Part shown: piece by piece, positions 50,901 to 60,388 of the stretch
Layout of the letters: the number at the start of each line of letters is the position of its first letter
How positions within the stretch are numbered: the stretch's first letter is position 1
Source: Saccharothrix sp. ST-888
GTDB lineage: Bacteria > Actinomycetota > Actinomycetes > Streptomycetales > Streptomycetaceae
Direction of reading: 5' to 3'
Assembly (NCBI RefSeq): GCF_000955975.1
Contig: NZ_JYJF01000007.1
Location: forward strand, 1 to 64,000
DNA: 64,000 nt
The notes under the pieces: model-generated
The model's database searches: none
Seen by the model: the letters and a program-made list of their open reading frames with translations, nothing else
What the model was told of the DNA's origin: nothing
Position numbers and translations under genes: made by a program

Positions 50901-53237
50901 TCAGCCGGTGACCGGCGCCGTCAGGTCGTACACCGTGGTGGTGCCGACGGTCCTGGCGGTGTAGTGGGCGGCCACCCAGGTGGCGATCTGCTCGGACTCC
51001 GAGCTCGAACCGCCGCGCATGGCACCGCCGTTGGGACGGGAGCCCACCGCGCTGCCCGAGCCCTCGCCGGTGGCCGAGCGTGCGCCCGCGCCCATGCCGC
51101 CACCCCCGCCGGAGCCGATGAAGTAGTGGATCCTCCCCTCCTTCACGTACTGCTGGAAGCCCGCCAGGCTCAGCGAGGGGTCGGTGCCGTTGAAGCCGCC
51201 CAGGGCCATCACCGGTTCGCCGGTGGCGAGTTGGTAGCTGGCCTGGTTCTGCGACCCGACGGTCGCCGCGACCCAGGTGTACGAACCGGCGTTCTGCTTG
51301 AGCAGCGCGGCGAGCTCGCTGCTGACCCGGGCGCCGTTGAGCAGCCCGCCCATGCCGCCGCCGCCCATACCGCCCATGCCGCTGCCCATGCCGCCGCGCC
51401 CGAACTCCCGCCAGGATCCGGCAGCGCCGCCCTGGCCGTTCTGGAAACCCTGACCGCGCGGGCCGCCGAAGCCGCCCGGGAACCCGCCGCCGGGGAACCC
51501 GCCCTGCTGGCCGCCTGCCCGGCCGGCGCGCTGCCCGCCCTGGCCGCCGAAGCCGCCGGGGAAGCCGCCGCGTCCGCCGCGCCCGAAGCCGTCGCCGCTG
51601 GACACCCTGGGCCCGGCCGTCACGATCGAGCCGGTGTGCGCGGTCGCGACGGTGTCCAGCGCGTAGGCCGTCGGACCGCCGAACGCGGCTGCCAGCCCGG
51701 CCAGGCCGACCACCGCCGCCACCCGCCCGGCCAGTCGGCCCGCCAGCAGCAGGGCCGCCGCCGCCAGCAGACCGCCCACCAGCACGGCCCACCGCAGCCA
51801 CGGCAGGAACGTGGAGCTCCGGCCCAGCAGGACGTACGACCACACCGCCGTGCCCGCCACGACCACGGCCAGCAGCACCGCGTACGGCAGCCGCCTGCGG
51901 GCCCGCCAGAGTCCGTCCGCGCCCATGCCGACCAGGGCGGCGACGGCGGGGGAGAGGGCGACCGTGTAGTACTGGTGGAAGATGCCCGACATGAAGCTGA
52001 AGACCAGGCCGGTGCAGAGCAGCCAGCTGCCCCAGACCAGGAAGGCGGTCCGGGCGCTGTCGGTACGGGGGTGACGCCGGGTCGCCCAGAGGCCGAGGAC
52101 CAGCAGGACCAGGGCGGCCGGGATCAGCCAGGCGATCTGGCCGCCGATGTCGCTGCCGAAGAGCCGGGTGATGCCGGTGGTGCCCCACTGGCCGGTCCCG
52201 CCGCCACCGCCGGCGGCTGCGGGTCCGCCGCCGACGCTGCCGCGCTCGTTGCCGGTCAGCCGGCCGAGGCCGTTGTAGCCCAGCGTGACCGACAGGAAGC
52301 TGTTGTCCTGCGAGCCGCCGATGTACGGGCGGGAGGAGGCCGGGGTCAGCTCGGCGATCGCCACCCACCACCCGGCGGAGACCAGCAGCGCCAGCCCGCC
52401 GAGCAGCAGTTGGCCCACCCGGCGCCAGAGTCCGGTCGGTGCCACCACCAGGTGGATCAGTGCGAAGGCGGGCAGGATCAGGAACGCCGCCAGCGTCTTG
52501 GTGAGGAAGGCGAAGCCGAACATCACGCCGACGAAGACCAGCCACCGCGTGCTCGCGGTCTCGGTGGCCCGTACCAGCCCGTACGCGGCGAGCGAGAGCA
52601 GCAGCACCAGCAGCGCGTCCGGGTTGTTGAAGCGGAACATCAGCGCTGCGACCGGGGTGAGCGCCATCGCGGCGCCCGCGACCAGTCCGCCCAGCGCCGA
52701 GAAGCGGCGGCGCACCGTCGCGTAGACCGTGCCGACCGTGGCGACCGCCATCAGCGCCTGCGGGGCGAGCAGGCTGAAGGAGTTGAGCCCGAGGACGCGG
52801 GCCGATATCTCCATCGGCCACAGGAACAGCGGGGGCTTGTCCACGGTGATGAAGTTCGCGGAGTCCGAGGAGCCGTAGAAGAACGCCTTCCAGCTCTGGG
52901 TGCCCGCCTGCACGGCGGCCGAGTAGAAGGCGTTGGCCCAGCCGGAGACCGAGATGTTCCACAGGTAGAGCACGGCGGTCGCGGCCAGCAGGGCGAGCAG
53001 CGCGGGGCGGACCCACTGCGGGTCGTCCGGGCGGCCGCGCCAGGCGCGGGCGGGGAGGGTCTGCAGCCGCCCGGCCCAGGAGGACGGCCCCTTGGGGCCG
53101 GCTGCGGGCGGGTCGGACGGCGGGAAGAGCGGTTCGGCCGTGACGCTCGGGACGCTCGTCGGGGGGCCCGGCGGCGGGTAGTTCGCGGCCTCGGGCCACG
53201 GTTCTTCGGTCAGAGGGACGGAACTGGTCGAGGTCAT
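50901..53237 (-). CDS. Large GT39/ArnT-like glycosyltransferase with Gly-rich extracytoplasmic region
   Basis: A 778-aa membrane protein. A Pro-rich cytoplasmic tail (1-75) precedes a GT-C core with NISVSGWANAFYSAAVQAG, SSDSANFITVDKPPLFLWP, RFNNPDALLVLLLSLAAY, FGFAFLTKTLAAFLILPAFAL and about 12 helices. Residues 560-660 are Gly-rich (repeated GGFPGGFGGQ and GGMGGGGMGG) and outside the membrane. The C-terminal domain (VSSELAALLKQNAGSYTWVAATVGSQNQASYQLATGEPVMALGGFNGTDPS) is shared by this actinobacterial group. It probably glycosylates surface polymers from polyprenyl-phosphate sugars. ATG at 53237 begins the natural tail. Flanked by surface-related genes. Confidence 0.85.
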   Translation of the reverse strand: MTSTSSVPLTEEPWPEAANYPPPGPPTSVPSVTAEPLFPPSDPPAAGPKGPSSWAGRLQTLPARAWRGRPDDPQWVRPALLALLAATAVLYLWNISVSGWANAFYSAAVQAGTQSWKAFFYGSSDSANFITVDKPPLFLWPMEISARVLGLNSFSLLAPQALMAVATVGTVYATVRRRFSALGGLVAGAAMALTPVAALMFRFNNPDALLVLLLSLAAYGLVRATETASTRWLVFVGVMFGFAFLTKTLAAFLILPAFALIHLVVAPTGLWRRVGQLLLGGLALLVSAGWWVAIAELTPASSRPYIGGSQDNSFLSVTLGYNGLGRLTGNERGSVGGGPAAAGGGGGTGQWGTTGITRLFGSDIGGQIAWLIPAALVLLVLGLWATRRHPRTDSARTAFLVWGSWLLCTGLVFSFMSGIFHQYYTVALSPAVAALVGMGADGLWRARRRLPYAVLLAVVVAGTAVWSYVLLGRSSTFLPWLRWAVLVGGLLAAAALLLAGRLAGRVAAVVGLAGLAAAFGGPTAYALDTVATAHTGSIVTAGPRVSSGDGFGRGGRGGFPGGFGGQGGQRAGRAGGQQGGFPGGGFPGGFGGPRGQGFQNGQGGAAGSWREFGRGGMGSGMGGMGGGGMGGLLNGARVSSELAALLKQNAGSYTWVAATVGSQNQASYQLATGEPVMALGGFNGTDPSLSLAGFQQYVKEGRIHYFIGSGGGGGMGAGARSATGEGSGSAVGSRPNGGAMRGGSSSESEQIATWVAAHYTARTVGTTTVYDLTAPVTG

Positions 53238-53384
53238 GGCACCACGCTCGGGTGCCTCGCTGAGATTCCGATGAGTCCCAGCTATGAGCGTGGTGTGATC
53301 TCGGCCGGGGCCGGGGCCGGGGCCGGGTCCGAGTCCTGGGGATCGGGACCCCGGCTCCGAGACCCGCAGTCCGGGCGGGGCCGA

Positions 53385-54515
53385 CTACGCGGGCTTCGCC
53401 GGCTGAGGCGGCGTCAGGCGCTTGCCCAGCCACTCCAGCGCGGGCGGGATCTCCCGGGTCCAGGTGTGGAAGTTGTGGCCGCCGCTGTCCAGGGTGATGG
53501 TGGACATCGCGGTCGGGGCCTTGAACGCGGCGACCATCTTCTGGGTCGCGGCGTAGTTCTCCTCGTTGGGGCTGGTCGCCAGCAGCAGCGAGACCGGGGC
53601 GGCGGGCTTGTTCTTCAGCCGCCACAGCAGGTCGTTCTCCCGCTTGAGCTCGGCGTTCCCACCGAACAGGTCGCCGGTGGTGGGGTCGTTGGAGACGTTG
53701 TAGTAGCCGGAGTAGGACGCGGCCGCCCGGTACGCGTCCGGCTTGCGCAGCGCGAACTTCAGTGCGCAGTAGCCGCCGGTGGAGTCACCCATCGCCGCGC
53801 GCGCGTCGGGCCGGTCCAGTACCCGGTAGTCGGCGGACATCGCCTTCGGCAGGTCCTCGGTGAAGAAGGTCTCGACCTTCGGTCCGCCGGGGATGTCCAT
53901 GCACTCGGTGTCGCGGTTGCCGGAGAGCGTCGGCTGCATCATCACCAGGACGGTGGGCGGCAGTTGCTTGCTCTCGATCGCCTTGAGCGCGGACGCCGGG
54001 TACTGGAGCAGGCTGATCAGCTTCTCCGCGTTCCCCGGGTACCCGGAGAGCACCAGTGCCATCGGGAACCGCTGGCCGGAGTAGCCGGGCTGGAAGTACT
54101 GCGGCGGCAGGTAGACGTACCCCTTCCCGACCAGGCCGGAGCCGTCACCGCTGATCCGCACCTGCTGGATCAGGCCGGACTGCTCCTTGGCCGAGCCCTG
54201 CGCGGAGTACATCTTCTGCTCGCCGGTGACCGAGATCGCCTTGCCGCCCGGCTTGTGGTCGACCACCGTGCCGGGGGCGCCGTCCAGACCGAGCAGGTCG
54301 CTCCAGGTGCTGAAGAAGCCGAAGTACGAGTTGGCCACCAGTGCGAGCGCGGCCAGTACCGAGATCTGGGTCACGAGGAACGCGCCGATCCTGCCCGTCC
54401 AGGCGCGCCAGCTCCGCCCGCCCAGCCGGGGCCAGAGCCACATCGTGGCGGCGAAGACGGCGATCGCCAGCACAGTGGCGATGATCTGCAGCGGAATTCC
54501 GGTCAGGCTTGGCAC
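53385..54515 (-). CDS. Membrane-anchored antigen-85/esterase-D-like acyl hydrolase
   Basis: A 376-aa protein with two N-terminal membrane helices (LQIIATVLAIAVFAATMWLW and GAFLVTQISVLAALALVANSYFGF) followed by an exported alpha/beta domain. The nucleophile motif is MGDSTGGYCALKFALRKP, preceded by YVYLPPQYFQPGYSGQRFPMALVLSGYPG, and the His motif is DSGGHNFHTWTREIPPALEWL. The fold is that of mycolyltransferase/feruloyl esterase-type proteins. GTG at 54515 is chosen because TACGAT ends 6 nt before it, a leaderless pattern. It may trim or transfer acyl groups on surface polymers. Confidence 0.85.
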   Translation of the reverse strand: MPSLTGIPLQIIATVLAIAVFAATMWLWPRLGGRSWRAWTGRIGAFLVTQISVLAALALVANSYFGFFSTWSDLLGLDGAPGTVVDHKPGGKAISVTGEQKMYSAQGSAKEQSGLIQQVRISGDGSGLVGKGYVYLPPQYFQPGYSGQRFPMALVLSGYPGNAEKLISLLQYPASALKAIESKQLPPTVLVMMQPTLSGNRDTECMDIPGGPKVETFFTEDLPKAMSADYRVLDRPDARAAMGDSTGGYCALKFALRKPDAYRAAASYSGYYNVSNDPTTGDLFGGNAELKRENDLLWRLKNKPAAPVSLLLATSPNEENYAATQKMVAAFKAPTAMSTITLDSGGHNFHTWTREIPPALEWLGKRLTPPQPAKPA

Positions 54516-54759
54516 CCGCCGATCGTAGTTGACCTCCCGGACCAGCCTCGGGCGCCCCCCTCGCCGCCGGTCGCGCACCACTGAAGGGCAGGTCGGACGG
54601 GGTGCCGGTGCTGCGGGTGCCCGGGGTGCGGGTGCCCGGGCTGACCGTCCTGGACGCCGCCCCGGCAGGGGCGCCGGCCGGTCGCGCCCCGAGGTGCCCG
54701 TGGCCGGTCCGGTCGAGTTGGTGGCCCCACGGCGGGGCGGGGGTGGCAGACTGGTCGGC

Positions 54760-55563
54760 GTGCAGCGTCTCCTCCCCCAACCCGTGGCAGTGGCACCGGA
54801 GTCGGGCCGGGCCCGGTGGCTCGCGCAGGCGTACCGGTATCCGGCCGAGGTGGTGGGGGAGCGGCCGTGGGTGCGGGCGTGCATGGTGTCCGGGCTGGAC
54901 GGCGGGGCGGTGTGGCAGGGTCGGTCGGGCGGCCTCTCCGGGCCTGCGGACGCGGAACTGCTGGCCGTGCTGCGGGGGTCGGCCGACGTCGTGCTGGTCG
55001 GCGCCGGGACGGCGCGCAGTGAGGGGTACGGACCGGCCGACGTGCACCCGGAGCTGGCGGAGGCCCGGCTCGCCGCCGGGCAGGAGCCGGCGCCCGCGAT
55101 CGCCGTGGTGAGCGCCCGCCTGGACCTCGATCCCGCCTCGGACCTCTTCAGCCGCCCCCCGGCGTCCCCCGGTGCGCGGACGCTGGTGATCACCGCAGCC
55201 CGGGCGCCGACCGCCGCCCGGCAGGCGCTGGAACGGGTCGCCGAGGTGGTCGTCGCGGGTGAGGAGCTGGTCGAACCAGCGCTGGCCGTACGGGAGTTGG
55301 AGCGGCGCGGGCTGCGCCGGGTACTCTGCGAGGGCGGTCCGCGGCTGCTCGCCGGGCTGTGGGCCGCCGACCTGCTGGACGAGCTCTGCCTGACCGTCTC
55401 ACCGCTGCTCACGGGCGGCGGGGGTCCGCGCATTCTTCAAGGGCGCGGCCTGCAGCAGTACGGCGGCGAGGGCGCGGTGGGCCGGACCCGGATGACCTTG
55501 GAGGCCGTCCTCGCGGAGGACGACTTCCTCTTCACCCGCTACACCCGTCAGGCGCGGGCCTGA
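54760..55563 (+). CDS. RibD-type pyrimidine/dihydrofolate-like reductase
   Basis: A 267-aa reductase of the RibD C-terminal domain family. Recognisable are RPWVRACMVSGLDGGAVWQGRSGGLSGPADAELL, VLRGSADVVLVGAGTARSEGYG, the NADPH motif LRRVLCEGGPRLLAGL and LDELCLTVSPLLTGGGGPRIL. In riboflavin synthesis such proteins reduce the ribosyl side chain, but stand-alone copies have diverse roles and no rib genes are near. CAGACT ends 7 nt before the GTG, suggesting leaderless expression. It overlaps the convergent GT2-like gene by 16 bp. Confidence 0.82.
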   Translation: MQRLLPQPVAVAPESGRARWLAQAYRYPAEVVGERPWVRACMVSGLDGGAVWQGRSGGLSGPADAELLAVLRGSADVVLVGAGTARSEGYGPADVHPELAEARLAAGQEPAPAIAVVSARLDLDPASDLFSRPPASPGARTLVITAARAPTAARQALERVAEVVVAGEELVEPALAVRELERRGLRRVLCEGGPRLLAGLWAADLLDELCLTVSPLLTGGGGPRILQGRGLQQYGGEGAVGRTRMTLEAVLAEDDFLFTRYTRQARA

Positions 55564-56669
55564 GCGACCTGCGCCGGGGTCGGTTCCACGCCCTCCCGGC
55601 CGGTCTCCCACTCGGCGTTCCGGCGGGTGTCCCGGTCGGAGTGTCCGCGGGTCTCCCGGCCGGTCTCCCGGTGGGCGCGGCAGTCGTGTTCCACCTGGTC
55701 GAGTACCGCTCGTGCGGCGTCGATCCTGGCCGCCAGCCGGTCCAGCACCCAGACCCGGGCCGCCGTCGCCAGCCCGATGTTGCTGCCGCCTTCGGAGATC
55801 TCGCCCGGGGGAGTCCAGCACCCGTTCCCGGTGCGCCGTTTCACCAGGTCGTCGGCCTCGCGCAGGACCGAGTTCACGGCACTGTGGATCTCCACCCGGC
55901 GGTCGTAGGACCACTGCGGGTCCGAGGACTGGCCGAGCTGCCGCTCGAACCGGCCGAGGGCGGGCGGGCTCTGCCAGCGCCAGCCGCTCCGCCGCAGGGC
56001 GGCGACCCGGCCGAGGGCGGCCGTCACCATGTCCTCGGTGAGCGGGACGTGGTGGTCCGTGCAGCGGATCGTGCCGGGCTCCCCGAGCATCCAGCCCTGG
56101 GCGACGGCCTCACAGGCCAGCAGCAGTCCGAGCCCCGCCGTCCCGGCCGGGTCCGGCCAGCCGCCGAGGGCGCGCAGCAGGTCGGTGCGCGCGGTCAGCG
56201 TCGTCCCCTGGGCGGGAAGCCGGCCTGCCCTGAGCCCGTCCGCCAGTACGCCCGGGCGGATCGGTCCGGCCGGGGGGCCGTCCGGACCGGCCCCCAGGGT
56301 CTCGTCGGGCAGCAGGTCCAGGCCAGGGGAGAGGCACCAGCCGAGCTCGGGGTGCCCGGTCATGATCTCGACGTCCCGGCGCAGCGCGCCCTGGGGGAGC
56401 AGCCCGTCGGCGTCCAGGGTCCGCAGCAGCGTTCCCGCGGCCCTGGTCAGCGCCTCGTTGGGGGAGGCTGGTGCGGTCCTCGGGCCGGTGCCGAGCGAGA
56501 TCCGGCGGTCGTCGGGCAGCCCGGCCTCCGCCAGGTTCCGTACGCCCTCGACGACCCACTGCCACTCCCACCCGGGTGGCAACTGCTGGGCGGCCAGCGA
56601 GCGGTACGCCTCCGGGAGGCGGTGGTGTCCGCCGCAGGGCACGACGGTGACCACGCTGACGGTGGGCAT
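55548..56669 (-). CDS. GT2-like glycosyltransferase-fold protein
   Basis: A 373-aa soluble protein with the start of a GT-A fold (MPTVSVVTVVPCGGHHRLPEAYRSLAAQQLPPGWEWQWVVEGV) and a DXD-like position in LRTLDADGLLPQGALRRDVEIM (DAD). Then follows LGWCLSPGLDLLPDE. The C-terminal 150 residues are specific to actinomycetes, ending in a charged, Arg/Glu-rich stretch. It may be a nucleotide-sugar transferase, but donor and acceptor are unknown. The ATG follows AGGCGG. Confidence 0.72.
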   Translation of the reverse strand: MPTVSVVTVVPCGGHHRLPEAYRSLAAQQLPPGWEWQWVVEGVRNLAEAGLPDDRRISLGTGPRTAPASPNEALTRAAGTLLRTLDADGLLPQGALRRDVEIMTGHPELGWCLSPGLDLLPDETLGAGPDGPPAGPIRPGVLADGLRAGRLPAQGTTLTARTDLLRALGGWPDPAGTAGLGLLLACEAVAQGWMLGEPGTIRCTDHHVPLTEDMVTAALGRVAALRRSGWRWQSPPALGRFERQLGQSSDPQWSYDRRVEIHSAVNSVLREADDLVKRRTGNGCWTPPGEISEGGSNIGLATAARVWVLDRLAARIDAARAVLDQVEHDCRAHRETGRETRGHSDRDTRRNAEWETGREGVEPTPAQVAQARA

Positions 56670-56854
56670 TGCTGCCGCCTTTCCGGGGGTTGCGGGCGCG
56701 CCAAAGGCCGTTCGCAGCCGATCGTAGGGGCTGAGGTGCGGATTGGTGAAGAGCCGTCGACGCTGGGTGACCGGGCGTGCCGCGCGGACGGGCGGCGAAA
56801 GGGAGTGGATTCCTCCATCTGTCCCGGACTGCAAGGGACTTGTACGCTCGCAGC

Positions 56855-57052
56855 ATGGTGAGAAGCGGGGGAGTGTCGGTATTCCTGATCGTCGGGCTGG
56901 TGATGTACTTCGTCCCGACCGTGATCGCGTTCCTGCGGGGCACCCGGAACAAGGGGGCCGTCCTGGTCGTCAACCTGTTCCTGGGCTGGACGTTCATCGG
57001 CTGGGTGGTAGCGCTGGCGATGTCCTTCGGCGGTGCGCGCTCGCAGGGGTAG
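56855..57052 (+). CDS. Superinfection-immunity-like small membrane protein
   Basis: A 65-aa protein with two membrane helices (VFLIVGLVMYFVPTVIAFL and VLVVNLFLGWTFIGWVVALAMSF) and the loop RGTRNKGA. This pattern, two helices with NxxLGWTxIGWVxAL, is the Imm/superinfection immunity family first named in phage T4, though most bacterial members are chromosomal and their role is unclear. TACGCT ends 6 nt before the ATG, a leaderless pattern. Confidence 0.8.
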   Translation: MVRSGGVSVFLIVGLVMYFVPTVIAFLRGTRNKGAVLVVNLFLGWTFIGWVVALAMSFGGARSQG

Positions 57053-57074
57053 ACGGGCTCGGCGGCAGGCGGGC

Positions 57075-57830
57075 TCAGCGGCGCCGGCCCAGCCGCCGGA
57101 GCCGCAGGACGTCCGGAGCGCACCCGTCCTCCCGGCGGAAGCCGGCCTCGGTGAGCTCCTCGTCGAGTTCCTCGTCGGTCAACGGCCACTGGTGGAAGGT
57201 CTCCTCGGCCCGGCGGATCTCCCGGCCCCGGCGGTGCACCAGGTAGAGGTAGTCCAGCCGGATGCGGTCGTGCTCGGGGCGCTCGGTCAGCCAGCCGCTG
57301 TAGGTGTCGCTGCCGACGCGGGCCTCGCCGACCCGGCACCGTTCCGGTCCGGCGGGGAGAGCGGCGGGCGGGCGGTCCATGAGCAGCAGGCCGTCCGGGA
57401 GCAACCAGCCCGCGAGCGAGTGCCAGACCGCGTGGCGTTCGACCGGCGGCAGGCAGGCGAACACCCGGAAGCAGACGGCGAGGTCCGCCTGAGCCGGGAG
57501 CGCGAGCTGCTGGGCCCGGCAGGGGTGGACCGTCACCCGGCCGAGCGCGGCGGAGCCGGCGGCGGAGAGCCGGGAGAGCAGGACCGTGCGCATGGCGGCG
57601 GCCGGTTCCACCGCGTGGACGGGGACGGACGAGGCACCGACCAGCACGCCCGTGACCAGGCCGGTACCGGCGCCCAGCTCCACGATGCCGACCCGGGCGG
57701 CCGCGGCCGGACCGCTCAGCGCGAGCGCGCGCCGCCGGTACTCCGCGCCGTGCAGGACGTCGTAGAACTCCGCCGAGACCGCGTAGGCGCCCGCCGCGAA
57801 GTCCGCCTCCGGGTCTGCGGCGCCGGACAC
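57075..57830 (-). CDS. SAM-dependent methyltransferase
   Basis: A 251-aa class I methyltransferase. Motif I GIVELGAGTGLVTGVLVGA binds SAM, and VHAVEPAAAMRTVLL is the acidic motif II region. The expected motif IV region is ADLAVCFRVFACLPP. GTG at 57830 is chosen because GGAGGAAGAA lies directly upstream; a longer frame from 57917 is possible. The target molecule is unknown. It is convergent with the small immunity-like gene and divergent from the PIG-L gene. Confidence 0.8.
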   Translation of the reverse strand: MSGAADPEADFAAGAYAVSAEFYDVLHGAEYRRRALALSGPAAAARVGIVELGAGTGLVTGVLVGASSVPVHAVEPAAAMRTVLLSRLSAAGSAALGRVTVHPCRAQQLALPAQADLAVCFRVFACLPPVERHAVWHSLAGWLLPDGLLLMDRPPAALPAGPERCRVGEARVGSDTYSGWLTERPEHDRIRLDYLYLVHRRGREIRRAEETFHQWPLTDEELDEELTEAGFRREDGCAPDVLRLRRLGRRR

Positions 57831-58151
57831 TTCTTCCTCCACCCGTCCATCATCGGCGCGACGCGGCCGCCCCTCAAAGGCGGTCCCGTGGTCCGACACT
57901 TTCGGTGCTGCCTTCATGGCTCCATGTGCGAGGCACGCGGCCCTCGGCGAGGTCTTCGGTCGACTCGCCGTGGAGGGGACCGGCCGCTTCGGTGAGTTCG
58001 CTCCCGAGTAGCGGCCGAAACAGCTCGGGCACCGGTTCTGAGGAGTAAATAGCGAATTTTAGTATTGTTCCCCGACAGAGATCTTGACACGGGGACCGGC
58101 ATTCCAGCGGAGCGCGGTCGACCCCGGCACTGCACAAGGGGGGACCGAGCC
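57831..58151. other. Promoter region of the PIG-L deacetylase gene
   Basis: A 320-bp spacer with an A/T-rich patch at 58045-58070. TAGTAT at 58060-58065 is a good -10 candidate and would start transcription about 80 bp before the GTG. The 5' leader holds no clear riboswitch fold that I can see. Confidence 0.4.
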
Positions 58152-60341
58152 GTGAGTCCGAATTCAGCAGCGCGGGACGCGCAGGACAGCGCGCCCGAAG
58201 CCGTCCGGCCACGGCGGGCCGGCCGCGACTGGGGCCGCCGGAGCGTGCTCGGCGCCGGACTGGCCGCCCTCTCGCTGACCGGTCTCGGCGGTATGTTCCG
58301 GGCCGCCCCGGACCCCGACACGACCGTGCTGGCGGACCTCGCCGGGGTCGGCGGCGCGCCCGCCGGGGAGCGCTGGCGCGGCTCGTACCTGCAGATCATC
58401 GCTCACCCCGACGACGACCTGTACTTCATGAACCCGCTGCTCCAGCGCTCGATCGCGGAGGGCTCCCCGGTGGCGACCGCGGTGCTGACCGCCGGCGAGG
58501 CGGACGGCAGGAACAGCCCCACCGACGACGACAAGGAGCACGCGAAGACCCCGGCGGACAAGCCCGGCTACACCGAGGCCCGGCACAACGGCCTGCGCTC
58601 GGCGTACGCGCTGATGGCCACCGGCAACCAGCAGGCCGCCTGGCGCCGTGAGGTGGTGACCCTCGGCGACGGCGCCCAGGTGGAGCGCTGCACCCTCGCC
58701 GAACGCCCGGCCGTCCAGCTGTACTTCTTCAACCTCGCCCAGAACCTGCACGGCTCGGCCAAGGCCCCCGACGGCACCGGCGTCCGGATGCGCACGCTCT
58801 GGTCCGGGGACGTCCCGCTGGAGAGCACCCTGCCCGGAACCGGCGCACCGGTCACCGCGCCGCAGGACTTCAGCCGCGACCGGGTCACCGCCTGCCTGCT
58901 CGACCTGCTGAAGCAGCGCAGGCCGACCGTGGTCCGCACGCTCGACCCGGACCCCGAGCACGACCCGTACCAGCCGGGCATCTCGCTCGCCGACCACATC
59001 GACCACACCGCCACCGCCCAGTTCGTGCTGGCCGCCCTCCGGACGTACACCGAGGAGACCGGCGCCCGGCCGGTGGTCGAGCACTTCCGCGGCTACACCA
59101 GCAAGTTCTGGCCGTCCAACCTGAGCGCCGCGGCCAAGGCCGAGAAGCGCAGCTACCTGATGCCGTACGCGGGCTTCGGCGCGCCGTGCCCGGCGAACAA
59201 CTGCGGCGACTACCAGGTGCGGCCCGACCCCGGCGACTCCACCCACCTGATCAGCAGCGCCTACCGCTACACCCCGGCCACCGACTGGCTGGTGAAGGAC
59301 GGCACCGGCCGGCTGAACGCCTTCGCGGTCCTCGGCGGCCGGGTCGTCCACTGGACCGAGCAGGCCGCCGGGAGCGGCAGCTGGGGCGAGGCCCGCCAGC
59401 TGACCGGCGACTGGCTGATGCCCAGGCTCCAGGTGGGCGTGGACCGCTCCGGCCGGATCCAGCTGGTCGCGCTGCGGCGCTGGGCTGGGGACAAGGACAC
59501 GGTCGGGGCCGAGGTGGTCCGGGCCGTGCAGACCGCGCCCGGCGGCGAGTTCGGTGCCTGGGAGTCGCTGGAGGGCCCGGACTACGGCAACTCCGACCAC
59601 CGGGTGCGGCGCGAGATCGGCGCGCCGGCCGCCGCTTTCGACGCGGACGGGCGGCTGCACGTCTTCGTCCGCAACTTCGCCCACGGCCTGAGCCACCGCC
59701 AGGAGCTGCCCGGCGGCGGCTTCGGTCCGTGGCAGAAGCTCGGCGGCTCGGTCCTGCAGGACGCGGTGACCGCCTTCACCGGCCACGACGGCGCGGTCCA
59801 GGTCTTCGCCACCGACACCCACGGCGTGCTGCGGTGGCGGCAGGAGCGTGCGGGCGGCGGGTTCCGGACGGAGCGGATCGGCATCCCGGTGCCGGTCGCC
59901 GGGGCGGTGACCCCGGTGGAGTCCACGCCCGGCCGGCTCACCCTGTACTACCGCGAGGCCGGCACCGCGAACGTGGTGGTCTACCGGCAGGAGTCCGACG
60001 GAGTGCACTGGCCGCCGCTGCCGGCCGTCCTCAGCGGACACGACGGCACCGGCGAGATCGCCGCGGCCCGGTGGGGCTCGGGCCGGAACGGGGCGAGCAG
60101 CGGTACGGCGGTGGCCGACCGTGCCGGGTCCGGGCTGCTGAGCCTGCTGGTCGCCGCGCCGGGCACACCGGGGATCGGCTGGGCGGAGAGCGGCGGGCAG
60201 CTGGTGTACGCCCCGGCCATGGCCGAGGACTCGACGGGCCGCATGGTGGCGGCCGTGATCGGCGTCGACGCCCGGCTGCACACCGCCCGGCAGTCGTCTC
60301 CGGAGAGCGCCAGTCCGCTCGGCCCCTGGACCACCGTCTGA
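58152..60341 (+). CDS. Exported PIG-L family deacetylase with C-terminal beta-propeller-like domain
   Basis: A 729-aa protein with a twin-arginine signal (WGRRSVLGAGLAALSLTGLGG at residues 32-52). Residues 75-370 are a PIG-L deacetylase with the zinc motif IIAHPDDDLYFMNPLL and HIDHTATAQFV (His-x-x-His region). Residues 395-729 are repeated beta units (GSWGEARQLTGDW, GGEFGAWESLEG, GGGFGPWQKLGG, GGGFRTERIGIP) typical of a sialidase/PLL-like beta-propeller that binds glycans. It should remove N-acetyl groups from a sugar polymer outside the cell. GTG follows GGGGGGA. Confidence 0.88.
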   Translation: MSPNSAARDAQDSAPEAVRPRRAGRDWGRRSVLGAGLAALSLTGLGGMFRAAPDPDTTVLADLAGVGGAPAGERWRGSYLQIIAHPDDDLYFMNPLLQRSIAEGSPVATAVLTAGEADGRNSPTDDDKEHAKTPADKPGYTEARHNGLRSAYALMATGNQQAAWRREVVTLGDGAQVERCTLAERPAVQLYFFNLAQNLHGSAKAPDGTGVRMRTLWSGDVPLESTLPGTGAPVTAPQDFSRDRVTACLLDLLKQRRPTVVRTLDPDPEHDPYQPGISLADHIDHTATAQFVLAALRTYTEETGARPVVEHFRGYTSKFWPSNLSAAAKAEKRSYLMPYAGFGAPCPANNCGDYQVRPDPGDSTHLISSAYRYTPATDWLVKDGTGRLNAFAVLGGRVVHWTEQAAGSGSWGEARQLTGDWLMPRLQVGVDRSGRIQLVALRRWAGDKDTVGAEVVRAVQTAPGGEFGAWESLEGPDYGNSDHRVRREIGAPAAAFDADGRLHVFVRNFAHGLSHRQELPGGGFGPWQKLGGSVLQDAVTAFTGHDGAVQVFATDTHGVLRWRQERAGGGFRTERIGIPVPVAGAVTPVESTPGRLTLYYREAGTANVVVYRQESDGVHWPPLPAVLSGHDGTGEIAAARWGSGRNGASSGTAVADRAGSGLLSLLVAAPGTPGIGWAESGGQLVYAPAMAEDSTGRMVAAVIGVDARLHTARQSSPESASPLGPWTTV

Positions 60342-60354
60342 CGGTGCCCCCGAA

Positions 60355-60384
60355 CCGCCCCGGGCCTACGTCCGCCCGGGGCGG
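60355..60384. terminator. Hairpin terminator between convergent genes
   Basis: CCGCCCCGGGC and GCCCGGGGCGG form a perfect 11-bp stem with an 8-nt loop between the PIG-L and Stealth genes. Confidence 0.75.
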
Positions 60385-60388
60385 ACGG

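Noticed and set aside
53303..53328. Repeated GGGGCC units upstream of the large glycosyltransferase
   Set aside because: Only about four units in high-G+C intergenic DNA; expected by slippage and not linked to any feature.
50832..54584. A 1250-codon plus-strand open frame opposite the glycosyltransferase and esterase genes
   Set aside because: It is a G/C-rich shadow frame spanning two real genes; the composition is Gly/Arg/Asp-rich with no domain.
56855..57052. Superinfection immunity family member as evidence of a prophage
   Set aside because: No phage structural, integrase or lysis gene is present, and the family is widespread in bacterial chromosomes.
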